Assembly: GCA_030614485.1 (NCBI GenBank)
Contig: JAUWTY010000047.1
Coordinates: 1 to 8,167, forward strand
From: Methanosarcinales archaeon
GTDB taxonomy: Archaea; Halobacteriota; Methanosarcinia; Methanosarcinales; Methanocomedenaceae
Direction: 5' to 3'
DNA: 8,167 nucleotides
The translations under genes were made by a program, and so were the position numbers. A model generated the notes under the pieces. It was not told where the DNA came from and searched no databases. It was given only the letters and a program-made list of their open reading frames with translations. Numbering within the stretch: position 1 is the stretch's first letter; every line of letters begins with the position of its first letter. This document shows, piece after piece, positions 1-5,531 of this stretch.

Positions 1-279
1 GACATAAAACGCCTTATCAGGGCAGCCGCATCCCTGCACGGCAAATCAGGCATGAAGGTCATAACGCTTACAGTGGATGAACTGGACAATTTTGAACCCC
101 TGGTGGATGCAGTGGTTTTCGGGGGTAATGAGATAAAGATAAATGTTACCAAGCCCACTACAGTTGAGATGATGGATGAAGAGTTCAAACTGGAAGAAGG
201 AGACCAGATACTGCCCGAATATGCAGCCATTTATTTAATGTGCAGGGGCGGTGCTGAATATGCAGGGGGCATGAAGTGA
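1..279 (+). CDS. priS: DNA primase small (catalytic) subunit PriS, C-terminal part only
   Basis: The reading frame is open from the first base and runs 92 codons to TGA; the true start lies upstream of the window. PriS is the catalytic subunit of the archaeal/eukaryotic-type primase and makes RNA (and often DNA) primers for both strands at the replication fork, paired with PriL. The family signature visible here is DIKRLIR...SLHGKSG at residues 1-17 of the fragment; its S-x-H element contacts the incoming nucleotide triphosphates in known structures. The usual R-x-P-x-SLH spacing is kept, but the proline position is replaced (RAAASLHG). The catalytic aspartates are upstream and not visible. 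The stop codon overlaps the GTG start of the next gene, the GINS subunit, by four bases (GTGA), so the two replication genes are probably translationally coupled. The internal ATG at 52 is not the gene start, because the conserved motif precedes it. Confidence 0.93.
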   Translation, partial: DIKRLIRAAASLHGKSGMKVITLTVDELDNFEPLVDAVVFGGNEIKINVTKPTTVEMMDEEFKLEEGDQILPEYAAIYLMCRGGAEYAGGMK

Positions 280-1208
280 AATACGAAGAGCTTACCCGCA
301 TACTGGAAGAGGAAAAGAAAACCACACTGTCCAGGATATTACCTGGATTCTATTCAGATGTAAATGAGTACATCAAGGAACTGGAAACAGCTGACCGAAA
401 AATATCTAAAAGACACTCTGAAGAAGCCGTACTTATACAATATGAGATAAAGAACGCCTTGTACACCATTGATAAAATATTCAAGAAACGTACACGCAAG
501 ATTATCAAGATTGCCTCAGCCAGGGCCTTTTCAAAAACACCTGAAAATATCATCCACGATATTGAGCTTATGACCCCCCAGGAACAGGAGGTCTACCACC
601 AGATGCGCAATGCTATCATGAAGTATAAGGATGAAAGTATTGACCCGATACTGGGAAATGATAATGGAAAGGTGCCCGATATCGCTCCACAGGCGCAGGA
701 TGCAAACGCAACGCCCCCTGCGGATGATAAGGACACACCACAGGCCAGTGAAGAAAATCATCCGACTGTCCCGGATGTAAATCCGGACACGTCCCAACCT
801 GGTGAGATTGAAGTGGCAGCCCCTGCCATACCAGCTGAAGAAGTAATCCCTTCAGAGATAAAGGTGAATACTGGAGTAGAATCGGAAAAGATAGTGGAAA
901 ATGAAGTGGCTGAAGTACTTGAAATGGCTGAAGTGGCAGAACCACCTACCGCTGACTATCCCCCTCCTTTTGAGGATGAAAAAATAGACAAACGCAGTGA
1001 ACCTGAAAATCAGGAATCCGTGGAATCGGGCAAAAATGATATAAATAAAGAATACATTGTTGTGCGATTACTGAAGGACATCCCAGAATTTATGGGTGCT
1101 GATGGAAATACATATAATCCCGGTGCCGACGACGTGGCTGTTTTACCGAAAGTGAATGCAAGAGCCCTCATAAAACGTAAAGTCGCTGTCCAGATAGAAA
1201 GTCCCTGA
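276..1208 (+). CDS. gins51: GINS complex subunit Gins51 (Gins15 family)
   Basis: A 310-residue protein starting at a GTG that overlaps the priS stop. GINS bridges the MCM helicase and the RecJ-like GAN protein in the archaeal CMG-like replicative helicase. The domain order is that of Gins51: a helical A domain at about residues 1-126, then a linker of some 130 residues rich in Pro, Glu, Asp and Ala, then a small beta-rich B domain at about 260-310 ([17 protein letters not shown], then [13 protein letters not shown]). B-domain placement at the C-terminus separates Gins51 from Gins23, where the order is reversed. The linker is long and acidic and is probably disordered. Its neighbours, priS before and ribosomal protein genes after, match the conserved archaeal order. 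The identity is quite sure from the B-domain motif LKDIPEF-G-DG-Y; the function of the linker is unknown. Confidence 0.9.
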   Translation: MKYEELTRILEEEKKTTLSRILPGFYSDVNEYIKELETADRKISKRHSEEAVLIQYEIKNALYTIDKIFKKRTRKIIKIASARAFSKTPENIIHDIELMTPQEQEVYHQMRNAIMKYKDESIDPILGNDNGKVPDIAPQAQDANATPPADDKDTPQASEENHPTVPDVNPDTSQPGEIEVAAPAIPAEEVIPSEIKVNTGVESEKIVENEVAEVLEMAEVAEPPTADYPPPFEDEKIDKRSEPENQESVESGKNDINKEYIVVRLLKDIPEFMGADGNTYNPGADDVAVLPKVNARALIKRKVAVQIESP

Positions 1209-1245
1209 CAATTTACATATAATACTAACAAAGGATGAACTGCGT

Positions 1246-1524
1246 ATGAAGATGCCAACTAAGTTTAGGACACATTGCCCATTTTGCAAGACCCATACTG
1301 TCCATACCGTGGAGAGGGTCAAGAAAGGAAAAGCATCGTCCATGACACGAATCACCAGACAGAAACACAGACAGACAGGAATAGGTAATGCAGGAAAATT
1401 CTCAAAAGTGCCTGGCGGGGATAAACCCACCAAGAAAGTAGCACTGAGATATCGATGTAATGTATGCAAGAAAGCCTACCAAAAGAAGTGTTTCAGATCA
1501 GGAAAGTTCGAACTTAAGGATTAA
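1246..1524 (+). CDS. rpl44e: Large-subunit ribosomal protein L44e (eL42)
   Basis: A basic protein of 92 residues, the normal length for archaeal L44e. It is a component of the 50S subunit near the E site, shared with eukaryotes and absent from bacteria. Two CxxC pairs form the zinc site: C11/C14 (HCPFCKTHT) and C71/C74 ([10 protein letters not shown]). Between them lies the Lys/Arg-rich stretch with [18 protein letters not shown], which is typical of the family. The ATG at 1246 is preceded by AAGGATGA about nine bases upstream. The 37-base gap after gins51 also has a TATA-like TTTACATATAA (1212-1222), so a secondary promoter for the ribosomal genes is possible, but this is inference. S27e follows after 14 bases. 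Confidence 0.96.
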   Translation: MKMPTKFRTHCPFCKTHTVHTVERVKKGKASSMTRITRQKHRQTGIGNAGKFSKVPGGDKPTKKVALRYRCNVCKKAYQKKCFRSGKFELKD

Positions 1525-1538
1525 GGAGTGAAGATTTA

Positions 1539-1718
1539 ATGCTGCAAGAACCTAAAAGCAGATTTCTCAAGGTCAAGTGTAATGACTGTGAGAACGAACA
1601 GGTGATTTTTGGTAGTGCCGGTAGCAAGGTAGTATGTCAGGTATGCGGGCGCACACTGGCAGAATCCACTGGCGGAAAATCCATAATTAAAACGCAAATT
1701 GTCGAAGTGCTTGAATAA
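1539..1718 (+). CDS. rps27e: Small-subunit ribosomal protein S27e (eS27)
   Basis: A 59-codon gene whose translation begins [17 protein letters not shown]. It is a 30S ribosomal protein of the archaeal/eukaryotic S27e family, a small beta-ribbon that binds one zinc ion. The four ligands are C14, C17, C33 and C36 (CNDC...CQVC), followed by the conserved G-R-T-L-A-x-x-T-G-G-K segment. The length fits the family (about 60 residues). The start is fixed by a Shine-Dalgarno GGAGTGA at 1525-1531, seven bases before ATG and directly after the L44e stop. L44e and S27e are adjacent in most euryarchaea, and aIF2-alpha follows 15 bases downstream, so the three are almost surely cotranscribed. Confidence 0.95.
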   Translation: MLQEPKSRFLKVKCNDCENEQVIFGSAGSKVVCQVCGRTLAESTGGKSIIKTQIVEVLE

Positions 1719-1723
1719 TTATC

Positions 1724-1728
1724 GGTGA
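1724..1728 (+). promoter_or_regulatory. Ribosome binding site of aIF2-alpha
   Basis: GGTGA, five bases before the ATG at 1734. It decides the start: the in-frame GTG at 1725 lies inside this motif and so is unlikely to be used. Confidence 0.6.
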
Positions 1729-1733
1729 ATAAT

Positions 1734-2531
1734 ATGGAACGTAAAGGCTGGCCAGAACATGATGAATTAGTTGTCTGTAGTGTGATGGAGGTAAAGGACT
1801 TTGGTGCATTTACTCATCTGGACGAATACGGGCAAAAAGAAGGCCTTATCCATATTTCTGAAGTGGCTTCCGGTTGGGTCAAATATATCAGGGACCATGT
1901 GAGAGAAGGGCAGAAGATTGTCTGCAAGGTCGTGAATGTAGACCCGAACAGGCAGCACATTGACCTGTCCTTAAAAGATGTTAACGAACACCAGCGCCGG
2001 GAAAAAATACAAGAATGGAAGAACGAGCAGAAGGCTGAAAAGTGGATTCAGTACGTGGCTGAGGTCAATAATATCAGTTCCGAAGACCTGGAAAAACTCG
2101 TCGACCTGCTCTATGATGCATATGACAGCGTGTGGGATGCTTTTGATGAGGCAATGCGAGACGGACCAGAACCACTCATTGAAGTAGGAGTGGACGAAAA
2201 GTATGCCCAAAGCATCAGTCAGATTGGTGTAGAGAATATCAAGATACCCCATGTGGAAATATCCGGGTATGTTGATTTGACATGCCCACTTCCTGATGGA
2301 GTGGACGTTATCAATAAATGCTTGACGTCTGCAGCCAAAATCAAAACTGCTGAGGACGTTACAGTGGATGTTAGTTACGTTGGGGCGCCAAGATACAGGA
2401 TACATGTTATTGCTCCAGACTATAAAAAAGCTGAGAGCGTACTGAAATCGTCAGCCGATGCTGCTATTAAAATTGTAAAGAAATCAAAAGGTACTGGCCT
2501 GTTCAACAGGCACAACGAAGCAAAAGCTTAG
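1734..2531 (+). CDS. aif2a: Translation initiation factor aIF2 subunit alpha
   Basis: A 265-residue protein, the usual length. aIF2 (alpha-beta-gamma) carries initiator Met-tRNA to the small ribosomal subunit; alpha binds gamma and strengthens tRNA binding. Three domains are expected and fit the sequence: an N-terminal S1-type OB fold at about residues 8-82 (DELVVCSVMEVKDFGAFTHL and KEGLIHISEVASGW), a helical middle domain at about 85-170 (KAEKWIQYVAEV), and a C-terminal alpha/beta domain that binds gamma (about 175-255). A serine (Ser46, in SEVAS) lies in or near the loop that corresponds to the phosphorylated Ser51 of eukaryotic eIF2-alpha; whether it is modified here cannot be seen. The start is ATG at 1734, not GTG at 1725, because of the GGTGA at 1724-1728. 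It sits between S27e and Nop10 in the classic archaeal order. Confidence 0.96.
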   Translation: MERKGWPEHDELVVCSVMEVKDFGAFTHLDEYGQKEGLIHISEVASGWVKYIRDHVREGQKIVCKVVNVDPNRQHIDLSLKDVNEHQRREKIQEWKNEQKAEKWIQYVAEVNNISSEDLEKLVDLLYDAYDSVWDAFDEAMRDGPEPLIEVGVDEKYAQSISQIGVENIKIPHVEISGYVDLTCPLPDGVDVINKCLTSAAKIKTAEDVTVDVSYVGAPRYRIHVIAPDYKKAESVLKSSADAAIKIVKKSKGTGLFNRHNEAKA

Positions 2532-2538
2532 GTGAGGC

Positions 2539-2697
2539 ATGGGACAGCATATCAACAAATGTGCACAATGCAGTAATTATACTCTAAAAGACAGCTGCCC
2601 TCTTTGCGGTGGCTCAGCGATCAATCCCAGACCTGCACGTTTCTCACTTGAGGACAGGTACGGAAAATACAGGCGTCTATTAAAGGCCCAAAAGTAA
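2539..2697 (+). CDS. nop10: H/ACA snoRNP protein Nop10
   Basis: A 52-codon gene. Nop10 binds the Cbf5 catalytic subunit in archaeal box H/ACA ribonucleoproteins, which direct pseudouridine formation in rRNA, and shapes the active site. The protein has an N-terminal zinc ribbon with C8, C11, C20 and C23 (KCAQC...SCPLCGG), then the family's tail NPRPARFSLEDRYGKYRR, whose helix docks on Cbf5. The length is as in other archaeal Nop10 proteins. The start ATG follows a GGTGAGG at 2531-2537 that overlaps the aIF2-alpha stop codon; the spacing is short, but no other in-frame start fits the family's N-terminus. The aIF2-alpha to Nop10 gap is seven bases, and the PAC2 gene follows after nine. Confidence 0.95.
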   Translation: MGQHINKCAQCSNYTLKDSCPLCGGSAINPRPARFSLEDRYGKYRRLLKAQK

Positions 2698-2706
2698 GAG
2701 AATTTG

Positions 2707-3480
2707 ATGTGCATGAAAGAAACTGTTGTTAAAATACTTGGAAAAGTTGAACTTGAAGACCCCATCATGATAGAAGGACTACCAGGTGTGGGCCATGTGG
2801 GGAAACTGGTCGCTGAACACTTAGTGGAAGAGTTAGATGTTGAAAAGATAGTTGAGATATATTCACCACATTTTCCACCCCAGGTGCTTGTTAAAGATGA
2901 TTTTACCGTCCATCTGGTAAAAAACGAGATATATGCATGCAAGTCTGAGGACAAACAGGATATGCTCATCGTGGTGGGTGACCACCAGAGCGCTACCAAT
3001 GAAGGACATTATGAGATTAGTAGCATAATCCTGGACATTGCAGAAGAATACAGTGTAAAACGCATATATACTCTTGGCGGTTATGTTACAGGGCAGCTTG
3101 ATGAAAAACGTACAGTGCTGGGTGCGGTGAATAACATTGACCTGGTCGAGGAGATGAAAGGACATGGTGTGGAGTTCAAGCAGAACGAACCTGCCGGGGG
3201 TATTGTAGGCGTATCCGGCCTGCTGCTGGGTATAGGTGAACTCAGGAGTATGGATGCGGTATGTCTTATGGGTACCACCTCAGGTTATCTTGTTGACCCA
3301 AAGAGCGCTCAGGCAGTCCTGGAAGTGTTTAGCAGCGTGCTTGACCTTCAAATAGATGCCCAGGCCCTTGAAGAGCGAGCAAAGGACATGGAGCGTATCA
3401 TCGCTAAGATTGTAGAAATGGAACAGATGCAGGTCCAGACTGATATGGGTACAGATGAGGATCTGAGATATATAGGTTAA
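2707..3480 (+). CDS. PAC2-family protein, proteasome-assembly-chaperone-like
   Basis: A protein of 257 residues related to eukaryotic PAC2 and archaeal Pba-type chaperones, which help assemble or bind the 20S proteasome core. Family marks are IEGLPGVGHVGKLVAEHL near the N-terminus, the central GDHQS and YTLGGYVTGQ segments, NEPAGGIVGVSGLLLGIG, and the CLMGTTSGYLVDPKSA stretch. A predicted helical tail follows (about residues 220-245) and the protein ends LRYIG. Pba chaperones contact the proteasome through a C-terminal hydrophobic-Tyr-X motif; here the Tyr is third from the end rather than second, so such docking is uncertain. Start choice is weak: TTG 2704, ATG 2707 and ATG 2713 are all in frame with no clear Shine-Dalgarno; ATG 2707 is chosen. 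It is last in the cluster, before a hairpin terminator. The family is sure, the biochemical role less so. Confidence 0.85.
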   Translation: MCMKETVVKILGKVELEDPIMIEGLPGVGHVGKLVAEHLVEELDVEKIVEIYSPHFPPQVLVKDDFTVHLVKNEIYACKSEDKQDMLIVVGDHQSATNEGHYEISSIILDIAEEYSVKRIYTLGGYVTGQLDEKRTVLGAVNNIDLVEEMKGHGVEFKQNEPAGGIVGVSGLLLGIGELRSMDAVCLMGTTSGYLVDPKSAQAVLEVFSSVLDLQIDAQALEERAKDMERIIAKIVEMEQMQVQTDMGTDEDLRYIG

Positions 3481-3541
3481 TCGAAAAACAAAAAAAAGTG
3501 GGAATGGGTGCCCTTTTCAGCACACCCACATTCGTTTTTTT
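3481..3541. terminator. Convergent (possibly bidirectional) terminator
   Basis: The PAC2 gene (+) and the 96-residue protein gene (-) converge here with 59 bases between them. The gap holds an imperfect inverted repeat, TGGGTG (3505-3510) with CACCCA (3523-3528), which can extend with GAATG (3502-3506) against CATTC (3529-3533). A T run (3535-3541) lies on the right, and an A-rich tract (3484-3497) on the left that reads as a T run on the - strand. Archaeal termination depends mainly on the T tracts; each direction has one. Confidence 0.7.
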
Positions 3542-3830
3542 ACCCGGCTATGGTTAGGTATTCGGCCATATATTCAGCCATGTGGTTGAATATATCGTTC
3601 TTATTAAGGTTTGTAAGGCAGGAGATCTTCTCTGCCAGATCGATGGTATTGAGGTTATGGGTTCCGTTTAACTCAAGCACCACAAACATTGCCATGGTGA
3701 TTTTTTGGTCTGGTTTCATTAAATACCTGAAGGAATTACGCAGTTTGTTAACAACGTAATCCTTGCCCTCAACTGACCTGGTCACTTCGTACTTCTTCAC
3801 CATCTCGAATATTTTTTCTGAATGGTCCAT
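3540..3830 (-). CDS. Conserved-looking hypothetical protein, 96 residues
   Basis: I do not recognise this protein. It is soluble, of mixed charge and probably mostly helical, with no signal peptide, membrane segment, cysteine pairs or obvious catalytic motif. The centre (about residues 33-55, including LMKPDQKITMAMFVVLELNG) is its most hydrophobic part. The C-terminus contains a near-duplicated HMAEYMAEYL. The last 40 residues have a helix-turn-helix-like rhythm (IDLAEKI...NKNDIFNHMAEY), but I cannot claim DNA binding. The gene has a good ribosome binding site, GGTGA, six bases before ATG, which overlaps the stop of the upstream secreted-protein gene (6-base gap). The two are therefore very likely cotranscribed and translationally coupled, suggesting a joint role. 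It ends at the T tract of the shared terminator. Confidence 0.75.
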   Translation of the reverse strand: MDHSEKIFEMVKKYEVTRSVEGKDYVVNKLRNSFRYLMKPDQKITMAMFVVLELNGTHNLNTIDLAEKISCLTNLNKNDIFNHMAEYMAEYLTIAG

Positions 3831-3836
3831 ACCTCA

Positions 3837-4757
3837 TCACCTTATATTCTTGCCATTAGATTCTTTTTGGTCTTTTTGCTTCGTATGATTGTTGACGGGC
3901 TTGTCTAACTGTTCTTTCATCGAACCATGGCCAGCATCACCTTTTTGGAGCTTCTTCTCAAGTTTGTTGCTGAACTTATCCTGAAGCATCAGGCTGTTGT
4001 TCAGTGCATCCGTAAGTCCTTCAACGTCCTTGCCCTGTGCCTTCTTCTGCAGCACCATATATTGCAATGTATTCTGGTGTTTTGACATCTTCTCATTGGC
4101 CTTCACCATGTCAGTGCTGGTTATATTATTTGAGTCATTGACGTTGTTACCAATGTTATCCATCATTTTCTTGTAATGACCCAGGGCAACACCTGCAGCC
4201 TTGTCATTCCCATTCTTCATCTCGGCCCTGGCCTCAGCGATTCTGTGCCTTGCCCTTGAAACCTGTAATCCCAGACGCTCTGAAGGGTCATAGGTAAAGG
4301 TTTCATCTATGTTGCCAAAGGCTATCATTAGTCCATACAGTGCATGTTCAGGACCAACTGCACCTTCAAATGGCGGAATGTCGTCAGTTTCATCATCGAC
4401 TTCTTCTCCTTCTGAGAATAACTCGTCTGTTAATTCATCTGTGACATTATCATCTGCAACATCATCGGTCTCATTACCGTCTGCAGCATCATCGGTCTCA
4501 TTACCATATGCAGCATCGTCGGTCTCATTACCATATGCAGCATCGTCGGTCTCATTACCGTCTGCAGTATCATCGGTCTCGTTACCATCTGCTGCAGCAT
4601 CATCCACATCATCGGTTCCGTTGACAGAATCGTTGGATGGTGTATCAGCAGAAGGTGTATTTTGTGTACTATTATTACCGTCCTCAGCCATTGCACTACC
4701 GAACATTAGTACAAGACTAAAACACAGCAACAATGTAATTTTTATATTTCTATTCAT
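3837..4757 (-). CDS. Secreted acidic protein with sequon repeats and a DUF5667-like domain
   Basis: A 306-residue protein. Residues 1-24 are a Sec signal peptide: positive start MNRNIK, hydrophobic core LLLCFSLVLMF, and a probable signal peptidase site after GSAMA. The mature part starts with a Ser/Thr/Asn/Asp-rich stretch, then six tandem units of nine or ten residues (about 52-106; consensus DDAADGNET), each with one N-glycosylation sequon (NET or NVT). An acidic linker (107-130) follows. A helical domain then begins PEHALYGLMIAFGNIDETFTYDPSER (134-161, split here by family alignment) and continues with RHRIAEARAEM; this pattern resembles DUF5667, found in secreted proteins of archaea and bacteria, with no known activity. 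The tail (about 265-306) is Lys/Gln/Asn rich and polar. No C-terminal membrane anchor or lipobox is seen, so it is probably released or loosely bound at the cell surface. Start: GAGGTGA six bases before ATG. Confidence 0.82.
   Translation of the reverse strand: MNRNIKITLLLCFSLVLMFGSAMAEDGNNSTQNTPSADTPSNDSVNGTDDVDDAAADGNETDDTADGNETDDAAYGNETDDAAYGNETDDAADGNETDDVADDNVTDELTDELFSEGEEVDDETDDIPPFEGAVGPEHALYGLMIAFGNIDETFTYDPSERLGLQVSRARHRIAEARAEMKNGNDKAAGVALGHYKKMMDNIGNNVNDSNNITSTDMVKANEKMSKHQNTLQYMVLQKKAQGKDVEGLTDALNNSLMLQDKFSNKLEKKLQKGDAGHGSMKEQLDKPVNNHTKQKDQKESNGKNIR
4441..4605 (-). repeat. 27-base tandem repeat, six units, inside the secreted-protein gene
   Basis: Units run 4441-4467, 4468-4494, 4495-4521, 4522-4548, 4549-4575 and 4576-4605 (the last has one extra codon). 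Units at 4495 and 4522 are identical; the outer ones diverge, with the 4441 unit the most degenerate. Each encodes a version of DDAADGNET. Repeat length is a multiple of three, so gain or loss of a unit keeps the frame. Confidence 0.93.
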
Positions 4758-4763
4758 TTTTCT

Positions 4764-4770
4764 TCACCTC
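4764..4770 (-). promoter_or_regulatory. Ribosome binding site of the secreted-protein gene
   Basis: GAGGTGA on the - strand, six bases before the ATG at 4757. A strong match to the archaeal anti-Shine-Dalgarno sequence; it fixes the start that gives the complete signal peptide. Confidence 0.75.
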
Positions 4771-4820
4771 TGCATTAACACAATTGTAATCATTTTTGTG
4801 CTAGATAAATGATTGACATG

Positions 4821-4832
4821 TTTTTATATAAG
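4821..4832 (-). promoter_or_regulatory. TATA box of the secreted-protein operon
   Basis: On the - strand CTTATATAAAAA, a good archaeal TATA box. Transcription would begin about 25 bases downstream, near 4800, giving a leader of about 40 bases that contains the ribosome binding site. A second candidate, the palindromic ATTTATATAAAT at 4944-4955, would give a leader near 160 bases and is less likely. Confidence 0.5.
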
Positions 4833-4973
4833 CATTGCCACTGTCTTAAAAGTATTGAATTGTTCGGTTCGGTACTGAATGTTTCTAATCCGTTTAAAAT
4901 CGTCCATAACGTTGAAATAAGCCCAAACACTCAATATATACGTATTTATATAAATGTATTTTAAATAATACTA

Positions 4974-5531
4974 TCAGTAGGTGTAATACTCGCTGCTGTG
5001 GTTCTTGAGTTTCCTGCCCTCCTTAAGTCCCAGCTTCAACAACTTTTCATTCAACGGAAGCATCTCCTCCTTGATGCGGGCACGAAGAGCGAACTCAAGA
5101 GATACAGGTTTAACTATACGTGTTAGACCTATGATGGTGCCCAGGGCTGTCACGTTAGCGGCAAGTGATGCACCGGCCTGTGCTGCCAAACTGGTGAATG
5201 GCACACTGTAATGCCTGATAGGAGGCGGGTGCATGACCATGGTTGAATCCACCAGCAATATTCCATCCTCCTTCAAATGGGGTACATAACAATTACAGGA
5301 TTCCTGGTTCAGTGTCAACAATAAATCTAGCTTGTACGGCATGGGATAATCAATAGGGTCATCACTTATCACCAGGCTTGACCTGCTGGCACCGCCCCTT
5401 GCCTCGGTCCCATAACTGCTGGTCATGGTAACATACTTACCGTCCATGACAGCAGCATGTGCAAGCAGCACACCGCCCAGTATGAGGCCCTGGCCGCCCG
5501 AACCGGAAAGGCAGATATGATACTCCTTCAA
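4974..5531 (-). CDS. korC: 2-oxoacid:ferredoxin oxidoreductase, gamma subunit (KorC)
   Basis: A 185-residue protein of the POR/KOR gamma family, which forms the domain that closes over the CoA site in the oxidoreductase. Family marks are the N-terminal GSGGQGLILGG (residues 10-20), SSYGTEARGGASRSSLVIS (about 38-56) and TALGTIIGLT near residue 127. The length is normal. The start codon is TTG: no ATG occurs before the conserved GSGGQG motif, and TTG is preceded by GGTGGTGA at the right distance. The TTG overlaps the korB stop by four bases (TTGA), so translation is coupled to korB. This is the last gene of the korDABC unit, which fits an enzyme with four separate subunits. Substrate choice is set mainly by KorA and KorB, so the gamma call follows from context. 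Confidence 0.93.
   Translation of the reverse strand: MKEYHICLSGSGGQGLILGGVLLAHAAVMDGKYVTMTSSYGTEARGGASRSSLVISDDPIDYPMPYKLDLLLTLNQESCNCYVPHLKEDGILLVDSTMVMHPPPIRHYSVPFTSLAAQAGASLAANVTALGTIIGLTRIVKPVSLEFALRARIKEEMLPLNEKLLKLGLKEGRKLKNHSSEYYTY

Larger units (their letters stand above)
4758..4973. other. AT-rich intergenic region between korC and the secreted-protein gene
   Basis: No gene is seen in these 216 bases. On the - strand they hold, in order, AT-rich sequence just after the korC stop with TATTATTT (T-rich, possible terminator), a palindromic ATTTATATAAAT (4944-4955), a near-palindrome TTCGGTACTGAA (4868-4879), the TATA box (4821-4832), a palindromic ACAATTGT (4780-4787) and the ribosome binding site. 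The layout suggests the end of one transcript and a regulated promoter for the next. Confidence 0.55.

Noticed and set aside
1971..2405. A 144-codon - strand frame opposite aIF2-alpha
   Set aside because: The + strand encodes an unmistakable aIF2-alpha in this stretch; the - frame is rich in Cys, His and Phe with no domain, typical of a shadow.
3508..3759. An 83-codon + strand frame after the PAC2 gene
   Set aside because: It begins in the terminator hairpin and runs antisense to the 96-residue protein gene, which has a proper ribosome binding site and coupling; the + frame has neither.
3831..3842. GTGATGA on the - strand, a match to the box C motif of C/D guide RNAs
   Set aside because: It is the Shine-Dalgarno region of the 96-residue protein gene and no box D with proper spacing follows.
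4441..4605. Regular short repeats considered as a CRISPR array
   Set aside because: Units are directly adjacent with no unique spacers, and they encode an in-frame peptide repeat.
4309..4812. A 167-codon + strand frame rich in Ser/Val repeats, opposite the secreted-protein gene
   Set aside because: It is the antisense reading of the 27-base repeat array. The - strand frame has a signal peptide, a strong ribosome binding site and a recognisable domain, while this one has a low-complexity translation with no family features.
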